From NCBI GenBank assembly GCA_029339505.1, contig JAQISU010000192.1, positions 62,001 through 126,000 on the forward strand: a stretch of 64,000 nucleotides of DNA. Reading direction: 5' to 3'. The DNA comes from Unio delphinus (taxonomy: Eukaryota; Mollusca; Bivalvia; Unionida; Unionidae). Every line of letters begins with the position of its first letter. The first letter of the stretch is position 1. The translations under genes were made by a program, and so were the position numbers. Shown here in pieces: positions 37,709 through 47,679 of this stretch. The notes under the pieces were generated by a model. The model was given only the letters and a program-made list of their open reading frames with translations. It was not told the DNA's origin and ran no database searches.

Positions 37709-38794
37709 ATGGCTACAGGCAGAGGTACACCTACCTCATTATTGAATACGCCTTTACCACAGTCTGTGCATTGGCGACTCTTGTCGCCATTGTCGCCTAT
37801 TGATAGGAGGCCAAGAAAGTTAATAGACGTAGACAGTGGTGTTCAATGCTATGCGACTTCAACTCCGTGCGAGGCCGATAGTGGCAATGTACGTGCACGT
37901 GATGGATGGGCTGAAGATCTGAGGTTCAGAACCATTAAAGAGAGTGTGCCTGAGAACGTGAAGGCAGACATTTATGATCGAACCACGTACTCAGTATCCA
38001 AGGGAGCGAGTAGTTCGCCTACTGATAGTCTGCTTCAGACCATTGACACACTCATTACGGACAAGTTTGACAGGTTAAGTACCACCATGGGTCATTTGTT
38101 GACAAAATGTTCGAATGGGAGCCGCAGTGAGGTTAAGGAAGTAAGGGAGACGCCAAACTTTCAGTTGAGCAAGAAGGTCGAAACTGCAAAAACAGAACTC
38201 TGTGCTTCTGCGCCTCCAACTAGAAATAAGGCAACAGTGAAAGCAGACATTTATGATGGTTCTCAACCTTTTCTCGACTATATGACACATTTCGAACACT
38301 GCGCTATGATTAATGAATGGAGCGAAACTGAAAAGGGATTGCGTTTGGCAGCGTGTTTAAGGAGAGACGCTCTCCAAGTCTTAACCGATCTCCAAGTCCA
38401 GCCCGGTCAAGTCGAATTTGAGAAATTGAAAACTTCATTGGAAGCTCGCTTTGCGCCTCGTAACCAAGATGAGTACTACAAGGCACAGCTTCGAAGCTGT
38501 TTCAGAAAAAAAGGAGAAACGCTCCCTGAATTAGGTCAAACGATACAGAGACTGGTTTCTTTGGCATATCCTGGTTGCCCGCCTGATATCCGCGATAGGC
38601 TTGCAAAGGACCATTTCTTAGGGGCAGTACAAGATGAAAACCTAAAACTTGAAATTTGGCGGCATCACCCTAGTAGTTTGCAAGAATCCATCAGAGTAGG
38701 GGTTGAATGGGAGGCTTTCCTGCGTGCTGGCGTAAGACAGAAGCCAGTAAGTTCTGCATGTGGGAGGCAAACGAAGAAGCACGAAAACAATTAG
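37709..38794 (+). CDS. gag: Gag (unit 9)
   Basis: Intact 361-residue copy, same protein as unit 1. Confidence 0.85.
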   Translation: MATGRGTPTSLLNTPLPQSVHWRLLSPLSPIDRRPRKLIDVDSGVQCYATSTPCEADSGNVRARDGWAEDLRFRTIKESVPENVKADIYDRTTYSVSKGASSSPTDSLLQTIDTLITDKFDRLSTTMGHLLTKCSNGSRSEVKEVRETPNFQLSKKVETAKTELCASAPPTRNKATVKADIYDGSQPFLDYMTHFEHCAMINEWSETEKGLRLAACLRRDALQVLTDLQVQPGQVEFEKLKTSLEARFAPRNQDEYYKAQLRSCFRKKGETLPELGQTIQRLVSLAYPGCPPDIRDRLAKDHFLGAVQDENLKLEIWRHHPSSLQESIRVGVEWEAFLRAGVRQKPVSSACGRQTKKHENN

Positions 38795-39210
38795 GCACAG
38801 CTATTCGGCATCAGAAAGTCGCCTATGATCTCAAGGTTCACGGCCAGTCTTTTAGTGATGGTGACATGGTGTGGTTGCACCAGACACTAAGAAAGAAAGG
38901 TAAATCACCTAAACTTATGGTCAAATGGACTGGACCGTGGCGAATTGCAAAGAGGATAACGGATGTTACATACCTGATTGCACGGACCGATCATAAGGCG
39001 ACTCAGATTGTTCACTTCAACCGACTAAAACCATGCTTGGTGCGACCTGAGAGTGAACACCAAGACACCGATGGCCAGGAAAATATGCACGATAGCGGTG
39101 ATGAAACCGATAGGGAAGAAGAGGAATCACCATATCCAATTACAGCCCAAAGGGCCAAGTTAATGGAACAAAGAAGGGCGCGACGAAGAAACGATGCTGT
39201 GTTGTACTAA
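38758..39210 (+). pseudogene. pol: Integrase C-terminal remnant (unit 9)
   Basis: Same remnant as unit 1. The downstream variant site carries T. Confidence 0.8.
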
Positions 39211-40821
39211 GGTGCACACATACATTGTAAATGAGTTCAGATATGTCATGTGCTAGTAGCACTTACAATGAGTAAAACTCCAAAATTTGAATAAGCGTCA
39301 TACACCAGTAGAAACGGCAAATAAAAGTTATAAATGGGTGGGTAATAATTTTTCCCCGTAATTATTACATGGATGGGTTGAGACATATTGTCTACGGGTG
39401 ACAATTAAAAGCCGCGCAGTTACAATTAAATCAGAATGCGCCCAAAGGCTATGTAAATAATTTGATTATTGGTGTGATTATTTGTTTTATATTTTTAAAT
39501 TCTGTAACGACAGATGTCGGTCTTGATTGGGGTTTTATTATTGTATGTATTAGTTTTATAATTTGCAATCATGTGGTGTTAGAGCAGAAAAGTTCTAGAA
39601 GTTGTTGCTGCATGAGACCAGGTGGTAAATTAAGTCTAGTTGTTTGAATTGTGCTTGGAGTTAAACATGGCTGAATTGAAAGAAAATAAGGGTATTATGT
39701 ATGGGTGTTTGGAGGCTGGTGGACTATTTGTTTATTTTTATGTTTGTGTTGCTGTAGGGTACGGTTAAGTGGTGAAAAGATGATTGAAAAGGCAGTGTCA
39801 AGTCTAGCGTTCTGTTGGTGACAATAGGGTCGCGCCAGATGGGCGTTGAAGTCATGGTTGACTTATTTTTGAGGTTCTTAAGAGGTCGTGTTTCATTTGA
39901 AGAACGCATTCTCTAACCTCGTGGGGTAGTACAGGACGGAACCTGTATTTTGTTTGTCATTGAACTGTTAGCGACTTGCCAGTTGAGAATTGATTTATAC
40001 AGAGCACATTAAGAAGGAAGAAAGAAATCGTCTACACGCATCTTCATGATCATATATGGTTCAGCGAGGTTTTCATCATGCATAGTTTGACTTGTCTGCA
40101 TGAATGGAATGGTGTCAATTTGGAAAACTGAAGGACAGTTCAAAGCACGTGTTAGTTATTTAGCAGCATGAAGAAATTGTAGTGCACACCACAATTATAG
40201 TTGAATCGTGATGTAATAGTGTTCCAAACTTTAGCGTTTGGGGATAGGTTTTCTTAGGGATTTAGGTAACAACTGGTGTGGAATTTGTAGTGAATTAACA
40301 GTGAAAGAAACAAATAGGATCGTCTGGCACAGACTGAGTTGAAAAATATTTGCGCATTGAAGTCATGGTTGACTTGTTGGAGGTTAGTAAGAGAAGGTGT
40401 CTCTGAAGAACGCTAACCTCGTGATATGTACAGGTGTACCAAGGTCTATTAGGAGAACGTGTGTCCTGGTGGAAACGCAATCTCCAGACCAGAGTTTTAA
40501 TGTAAAGAGGAATGGTTCTGGTTGCATTTGATGTCTGTTGTTAGAGACCTATGCTTAGACAAGTCAATTTCGAGGAAGTCGTGAGGGAGTTTGAACCCGA
40601 CTAAGTGGTTGAAACATTATTTCATCTTGGATTCAACTTGTTTAGATTTGGATAGTTTATGTTGTTGTATATAATCATATTGGTAATCGTTTATCGGGTG
40701 TGGGGTTAAATTTAGAAAAAAAAAAAAAAAAAAAAAAAAAATACTTCAAATTGTGATTTAGATCACAGAAATGTGACGTTTGTGTCACTCGGGACGAGTG
40801 ATCTTTTAAAGGCGGGGGTAA

Positions 40822-41444
40822 TGTCATAAATTTGGAGTAAGTGTTAGTGAATTTGAACCATGCTTGGGTCGTTAGTAGTGATTTTGGGTACAAGCCGAAT
40901 GACTGTCCCTGTAGTAACATAGTCCATATTAAAATTCAGTGGTGTATACAAGTAGTGTGATTGGAAAGGCAGCATTTATGGTTGGAAATCAGTAAATTAT
41001 AGAATGGAATCAATAAGTTGGAACTTGGTAGGTACCGTTTATGTGGCCATAGTGGAAAATTGGCGTATGTATATGAGTGTGATACGCCGGAAATTCTGTG
41101 GATGGACTGGCCTAGGGTCGCGCAGTTAAATATTTCCCAGTTAGTAAGGGAATACTGGTGTAATTTCTATGGCATGACAAGCTATCGGTACGGAAAACGG
41201 ATAATAATGAAGAAAAACCATGTAAAGGTGCAGTTAATGGACGTTTGGGCAAGTTGTCTCCTCTGGGTCGCCCATTGATTACAGCAAAGATTAATAATTA
41301 TAGCAGACACGTCTTTCTTTCCATTTTACAACTTAAGTTGTATGGAAGTCTTTGGAAATTTGGGGAAAACATATGACTTCCAGCGTGACTCGCGCCAGGG
41401 TTTTGACACCGCTCGGTCAAGTGAATACCCCTGTGCGTGTAACA
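40822..41444 (+). repeat. LTR, copy 10
   Basis: Same termini as copy 1. It is preceded by a 26-A tract, as in copy 4. Confidence 0.65.
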
Positions 41445-42115
41445 AGAAAAATTTCTGGTGGCAGCGGTGGGATATGTGTGAATAGTTCTGTCATGGTTTG
41501 CAATTTATTCAGAGTTATTATGTGTCAAACTGACTATTGCTTCGCATTTGGAAAGAAAGAGGAAATAAATATTATGGCTAGTGCGACTTTAACTTCGTTT
41601 ATTGAGATTTCGCGACATTTGGTCTGCGAGAGTAGATATATGCATTTGCTGCTGAGAAGGATTTTTAAGAGGAGTACTATGTCAAGCAGGATGGAGTGTT
41701 TTATCCGGGATATAGAACAGCGATGACAAAAGTATTGTATTTGGTAGGTCGCGCAGAAAGCGAAAAGTTGAGCAGACATTTTTATGATAGTCGGCTGTGT
41801 TAGTATTTTTACTTATGTTAGAGTAAAGGCATTAGCTGGTTATTATTTTTAAAGTTAGTAGTTTACAAGAACAATTAATAAAAGCAAAAGAACGTGTGTT
41901 TGACAACACCTTCTCCCCGCTGTATTTGGTAAATTCATAAACCTTATGCTGTATTTATTGAAATTCAATAAGGGATTAGGGGGCTTATAATAATAATAAT
42001 AGCAATAACAACCGCATACGGTTTCATTGGTCTTAAATAGCAATTGGTAGTGTGCTACCAAGTACATCGACACAGGCAAATTGTGAGTATTGCAAGAGTA
42101 TTATAAATTATTAGG

Positions 42116-43201
42116 ATGGCTACAGGCAGAGGTACACCTACCTCATTATTGAATACGCCTTTACCACAGTCTGTGCATTGGCGACTCTTGTCGCCATTGT
42201 CGCCTATTTATAGGAGGCCAAGAAAGTTAATAGACGTAGACAGTGGTGTTCAATGCTATGCGACTTCAACTCCGTGCGAGGCCGATAGTGGCAATGTACG
42301 TGCACGTGATGGATGGGCTGAAGATCTGAGGTTCAGAACCATTAAAGAGAGTGTGCCTGAGAACGTGAAGGCAGACATTTATGATCGAACCACGTACTCA
42401 GTATCCAAGGGAGCGAGTAGTTCGCCTACTGATAGTCTGCTTCAGACCATTGACACACTCATTACGGACAAGTTTGACAGGTTAAGTACCACCATGGGTC
42501 ATTTGTTGACAAAATGTTCGAATGGGAGCCGCAGTGAGGTTAAGGAAGTAAGGGAGACGCCAAACTTTCAGTTGAGCAAGAAGGTCGAAACTGCAAAAAC
42601 AGAACTCTGTGCTTCTGCGCCTCCAACTAGAAATAAGGCAACAGTGAAAGCAGACATTTATGATGGTTCTCAACCTTTTCTCGACTATATGACACATTTC
42701 GAACACTGCGCTATGATTAATGAATGGAGCGAAACTGAAAAGGGATTGCGTTTGGCAGCGTGTTTAAGGAGAGACGCTCTCCAAGTCTTAACCGATCTCC
42801 AAGTCCAGCCCGGTCAAGTCGAATTTGAGAAATTGAAAACTTCATTGGAAGCTCGCTTTGCGCCTCGTAACCAAGATGAGTACTACAAGGCACAGCTTCG
42901 AAGCTGTTTCAGAAAAAAAGGAGAAACGCTCCCTGAATTAGGTCAAACGATACAGAGACTGGTTTCTTTGGCATATCCTGGTTGCCCGCCTGATATCCGC
43001 GATAGGCTTGCAAAGGACCATTTCTTAGGGGCAGTACAAGATGAAAACCTAAAACTTGAAATTTGGCGGCATCACCCTAGTAGTTTGCAAGAATCCATCA
43101 GAGTAGGGGTTGAATGGGAGGCTTTCCTGCGTGCTGGCGTAAGACAGAAGCCAGTAAGTTCTGCATGTGGGAGGCAAACGAAGAAGCACGAAAACAATTA
43201 G
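42116..43201 (+). CDS. gag: Gag (unit 10), Asp32 to Tyr variant
   Basis: Intact 361-residue copy. It carries the same Tyr32 (T at 42209) as unit 4. Confidence 0.85.
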   Translation: MATGRGTPTSLLNTPLPQSVHWRLLSPLSPIYRRPRKLIDVDSGVQCYATSTPCEADSGNVRARDGWAEDLRFRTIKESVPENVKADIYDRTTYSVSKGASSSPTDSLLQTIDTLITDKFDRLSTTMGHLLTKCSNGSRSEVKEVRETPNFQLSKKVETAKTELCASAPPTRNKATVKADIYDGSQPFLDYMTHFEHCAMINEWSETEKGLRLAACLRRDALQVLTDLQVQPGQVEFEKLKTSLEARFAPRNQDEYYKAQLRSCFRKKGETLPELGQTIQRLVSLAYPGCPPDIRDRLAKDHFLGAVQDENLKLEIWRHHPSSLQESIRVGVEWEAFLRAGVRQKPVSSACGRQTKKHENN

Positions 43202-43617
43202 GCACAGCTATTCGGCATCAGAAAGTCGCCTATGATCTCAAGGTTCACGGCCAGTCTTTTAGTGATGGTGACATGGTGTGGTTGCACCAGACACTAAGAA
43301 AGAAAGGTAAATCACCTAAACTTATGGTCAAATGGACTGGACCGTGGCGAATTGCAAAGAGGATAACGGATGTTACATACCTGATTGCACGGACCGATCA
43401 TAAGGCGACTCAGATTGTTCACTTCAACCGACTAAAACCATGCTTGGTGCGACCTGAGAGTGAACACCAAGACACCGATGGCCAGGAAAATATGCACGAT
43501 AGCGGTGATGAAACCGATAGGGAAGAAGAGGAATCACCATATCCAATTACAGCCCAAAGGGCCAAGTTAATGGAACAAAGAAGGGCGCGACGAAGAAACG
43601 ATGCTGTGTTGTACTAA
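43165..43617 (+). pseudogene. pol: Integrase C-terminal remnant (unit 10)
   Basis: Same remnant as unit 1; the last one in the array. The downstream variant site carries T. Confidence 0.8.
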
Positions 43618-45227
43618 GGTGCACACATACATTGTAAATGAGTTCAGATATGTCATGTGCTAGTAGCACTTACAATGAGTAAAACTCCAAAATTTGAATA
43701 AGCGTCATACACCAGTAGAAACGGCAAATAAAAGTTATAAATGGGTGGGTAATAATTTTTCCCCGTAATTATTACATGGATGGGTTGAGACATATTGTCT
43801 ACGGGTGACAATTAAAAGCCGCGCAGTTACAATTAAATCAGAATGCGCCCAAAGGCTATGTAAATAATTTGATTATTGGTGTGATTATTTGTTTTATATT
43901 TTTAAATTCTGTAACGACAGATGTCGGTCTTGATTGGGGTTTTATTATTGTATGTATTAGTTTTATAATTTGCAATCATGTGGTGTTAGAGCAGAAAAGT
44001 TCTAGAAGTTGTTGCTGCATGAGACCAGGTGGTAAATTAAGTCTAGTTGTTTGAATTGTGCTTGGAGTTAAACATGGCTGAATTGAAAGAAAATAAGGGT
44101 ATTATGTATGGGTGTTTGGAGGCTGGTGGACTATTTGTTTATTTTTATGTTTGTGTTGCTGTAGGGTACGGTTAAGTGGTGAAAAGATGATTGAAAAGGC
44201 AGTGTCAAGTCTAGCGTTCTGTTGGTGACAATAGGGTCGCGCCAGATGGGCGTTGAAGTCATGGTTGACTTATTTTTGAGGTTCTTAAGAGGTCGTGTTT
44301 CATTTGAAGAACGCATTCTCTAACCTCGTGGGGTAGTACAGGACGGAACCTGTATTTTGTTTGTCATTGAACTGTTAGCGACTTGCCAGTTGAGAATTGA
44401 TTTATACAGAGCACATTAAGAAGGAAGAAAGAAATCGTCTACACGCATCTTCATGATCATATATGGTTCAGCGAGGTTTTCATCATGCATAGTTTGACTT
44501 GTCTGCATGAATGGAATGGTGTCAATTTGGAAAACTGAAGGACAGTTCAAAGCACGTGTTAGTTATTTAGCAGCATGAAGAAATTGTAGTGCACACCACA
44601 ATTATAGTTGAATCGTGATGTAATAGTGTTCCAAACTTTAGCGTTTGGGGATAGGTTTTCTTAGGGATTTAGGTAACAACTGGTGTGGAATTTGTAGTGA
44701 ATTAACAGTGAAAGAAACAAATAGGATCGTCTGGCACAGACTGAGTTGAAAAATATTTGCGCATTGAAGTCATGGTTGACTTGTTGGAGGTTAGTAAGAG
44801 AAGGTGTCTCTGAAGAACGCTAACCTCGTGATATGTACAGGTGTACCAAGGTCTATTAGGAGAACGTGTGTCCTGGTGGAAACGCAATCTCCAGACCAGA
44901 GTTTTAATGTAAAGAGGAATGGTTCTGGTTGCATTTGATGTCTGTTGTTAGAGACCTATGCTTAGACAAGTCAATTTCGAGGAAGTCGTGAGGGAGTTTG
45001 AACCCGACTAAGTGGTTGAAACATTATTTCATCTTGGATTCAACTTGTTTAGATTTGGATAGTTTATGTTGTTGTATATAATCATATTGGTAATCGTTTA
45101 TCGGGTGTGGGGTTAAATTTAGAAAAAAAAAAAAAAAAAAAAAAAAATACTTCAAATTGTGATTTAGATCACAGAAATGTGACGTTTGTGTCACTCGGGA
45201 CGAGTGATCTTTTAAAGGCGGGGGTAA

Positions 45228-45846
45228 TGTCATAAATTTGGAGTAAGTGTTAGTGAATTTGAACCATGCTTGGGTCGTTAGTAGTGATTTTGGGTACAAG
45301 CCGAATGACTGTCCCTGTAGTAACATAGTCCATATTAAAATTCAGTGGTGTATACAAGTAGTGTGATTGGAAAGGCAGCATTTATGGTTGGAAATCAGTA
45401 AATTATAGAATGGAATCAATAAGTTGGAACTTGGTAGGTACCGTTTATGTGGCCATAGTGGAAAATTGGCGTATGTATATGAGTGTGATACGCCGGAAAT
45501 TCTGTGGATGGACTGGCCTAGGGTCGCGCAGTTAAATATTTCCCAGTTAGTAAGGGAATACTGGTGTAATTTCTATGGCATGACAAGCTATCGGTACGGA
45601 AAACGGATAATAATGAAGAAAAACCATGTAAAGGTGCAGTTAATGGACGTTTGGGCAAGTTGTCTCCTCTGGGTCGCCCATTGATTACAGCAAAGATTAA
45701 TAATTATAGCAGACACGTCTTTCTTTCCATTTTACAACTTAAGTTGTATGGAAGTCTTTGGAAATTTGGGGAAAACATATGACTTCCAGCGTGACTCGCG
45801 CCAGGGTTTTGACACCGCTCGGTCAAGTGAATACCCCTGTGCGTGT

Positions 45847-45850
<4 letters not shown>
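45228..45850 (+). repeat. Terminal LTR, copy 11, array boundary
   Basis: This LTR is not followed by an internal region. The sequence stays identical to other copies through GTGTAACA and then switches to (AT)n. In other units the same point continues into the spacer and primer site. This fixes the LTR 3' end and shows that the array closes with a complete LTR. Confidence 0.8.

Positions 45851-45909
<59 letters not shown>
45851..45909. repeat. (AT)n microsatellite flanking the array
   Basis: About 59 bases of nearly pure AT dinucleotide begin at the first base after the terminal LTR. A short target-site duplication cannot be recognised inside such a tract. The 77-codon frame crossing it (45748-45981) is an artefact. 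Confidence 0.95.
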
Positions 45910-45912
<3 letters not shown>

Positions 45913-46705
45913 TATGTATATAGAATTATAAACCAGACAAAATTGAAACTGGTATCCTACATTCTACAGAAGAAGGTTTGATATTAGTAGGTAAAATTAA
46001 TGTTTAATACAAATAATACTCTCATACAGGTTAGACATTTTTAATTCGTACTTCACGGAGATTTGAATCCGGGTCCTAGGGTAAATGGCACCCATTGCCT
46101 TAAGTACGCAAACGAGCCCATATTCCATCACGACTTAGCACAGGTCATAAATTGATGCTTTGTAGTTAGTGTTATAAATTAGTGTTATAAATGCGCTCAT
46201 GCGTAGTAGACACAGAAACGTCATTACAATTTTTTTCAGAAGGGGATGGGGGAAAGGCTTGACGGGCTTGTTAATTTTCGCATATAGGCTGCATCAATTT
46301 TGCAGCACATGCAAATTTGGCAAGTCCCTCCATGACGTCACTGAGGACACAAACTTACATAATGACCCAATAATTAATTCGCATACATCTACAAAAGCAT
46401 TCCGGATTCCAATGAATGATCCGGGTATATAGAGTTCGAATTAAACATTTGACAGATTGAACAGCAATTAAATGCAATCTTATTATTGGTCCGTTTCTCA
46501 TTTAATCAATCTATCCTCTTTCCTGTATGTGAAATTCTTACAATCCATCAATACTTTTGTTTGAAATATGTTATTCAGGTCTAAGGCATATCTATCTCAA
46601 TGCAACGATAATGAGGAACATTTATGATATAATGTAACATATACAGTTAACGAATTCATGCAGAATGGTATATTTACTTCTTTTTAGCCTTTCCAACAAT
46701 TTCAA
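45910..46705. other. Unique-looking spacer without a supported gene
   Basis: No coding region was recognised on either strand. A 77-codon frame at 46199-46432 shows no family features. The only structure seen is a degenerate tRNA-like segment at 46047-46108 on the minus strand. Confidence 0.5.
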
Positions 46706-46822
46706 TTTACCTACCAACCTACCTACCTACCTACCTACCTACCTACCTACATGCATACATACATACATACATACATACATACATACATACATACATACAT
46801 ACATACATACATACATACATAC
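46706..46822. repeat. (CTAC)n then (ATAC)n microsatellites
   Basis: About 45 bases of CTAC repeats run into about 72 bases of ATAC repeats. They are followed at once by TGCATATGTATGTATGTA, which is partly complementary to the ATAC run and could fold back. The 83-codon frame through it encodes only repeat-derived residues. Confidence 0.95.
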
Positions 46823-47670
46823 TGCATATGTATGTATGTACATATACATGTATGCACTCATGTGCGCATGTTCCTGGAAAGCGAAGATATTAAGCCGAAA
46901 AAGGCAATATCATTGAGTAACATTTAGAAAATTACGGTTTCACTTACTTCTTAATTTCAACAAATATGACAAAGAAACGTTCTCATCAACTTCTATTCAG
47001 TTATTTACAAAGCTAAAATTATGAATATGAGTACGCTAATTTAAAGCTGCTTTCATGGTATAATTGGTGAATGACACCGCTGACATAACACTAGCAGTAT
47101 TAGGTGCGAGCTGTAGAAAGCATTAACACCCCTACTTGGAATTCAGTACTTTCCAGGGACGGCGGTACATTTATTCAATGTCGTGTCTTTATTTCCATTC
47201 GTTCTAAAGTAGTTTTTCACTTATAATATACTGATAACCGTTCGATTTGCAGAAAAGTAGAATGTTCCTTCTGGCTTTTTGTCGCCAAAAGCATTGTATC
47301 GATTACATAATCTAGCTATTTCTGGAGTGCGTCGATCCTTTATGGCCGTAGGTCGTAGATCTGCCAGTCATAATCTAGACAGACATCATTTAGCAGCAGA
47401 GAGGGTGAATCCTACAACATTTTTTTGTTTTTATTTTTGATTATACCCTCCAAATAACACTAGACCCTTCTCGCGAAATAACTAGAAAAAAAAAATGACA
47501 GTGATTGTTGTCTGAAAACATGGGATTCGCAGGTGATGTTGTATTCGCGTTTTCGTTGATGAATCATAAAATGTCGCAACGTCGTTGTCACTCACCCTCT
47601 CTGCTGCTGGAACTTTCAGTTCTGGGTTAACCGAATATTTTATCAAGTCCTTACTACGACGAAAATCCCC
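46823..47670. other. Non-coding stretch left of the viral element
   Basis: No gene recognised. It contains a perfect 17-bp inverted repeat (47392-47408 and 47592-47608). The boundary between host DNA and the viral element should lie here or further left. No long terminal inverted repeat can be recognised because the other end is outside the window. Confidence 0.5.
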
Positions 47671-47679
47671 TTAGGATTT
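47663..47679 (-). terminator. Stem-loop at the penton-like gene stop
   Basis: Arms AAATCC and GGATTT enclose a 5-base loop holding the TAA stop. Similar stem-loops lie at other gene ends of the element, so this may be a 3'-end signal. Confidence 0.4.

Larger units (their letters stand above)
1..45850 (+). repeat. Tandem array of a ~4406-bp LTR-retrotransposon unit (10 periods plus a partial one)
   Basis: The same features recur at offsets 0, 4406, 8812, 13218, 17625, 22031, 26437, 30843, 35249, 39655 and 44062. All units are head-to-tail, and two periods are 4407 bp because of one extra A in a poly(A) tract. Each period reads LTR, primer binding site, leader, gag, truncated pol, long non-coding 3' region, polypurine tract. 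There is one LTR per period, as expected for an LTR-int-LTR-int array rather than separate insertions with their own target duplications. Units are near-identical in every stretch compared. The left end lies outside the window. The right end is at the LTR 3' terminus. Confidence 0.97.

Noticed and set aside
1..45850. CRISPR-like array or bacterial repeat
   Set aside because: The period is 4.4 kb with retroelement genes and LTRs. There are no short repeats with unique spacers, and the context is eukaryotic.
45748..45981. 77-codon frame at the array boundary
   Set aside because: It reads the LTR end plus (AT)n as an IY repeat; an artefact of the microsatellite.
46665..46916. 83-codon frame through CTAC/ATAC repeats
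   Set aside because: The protein is only the repeat translated (TYLP and HTYI repeats).
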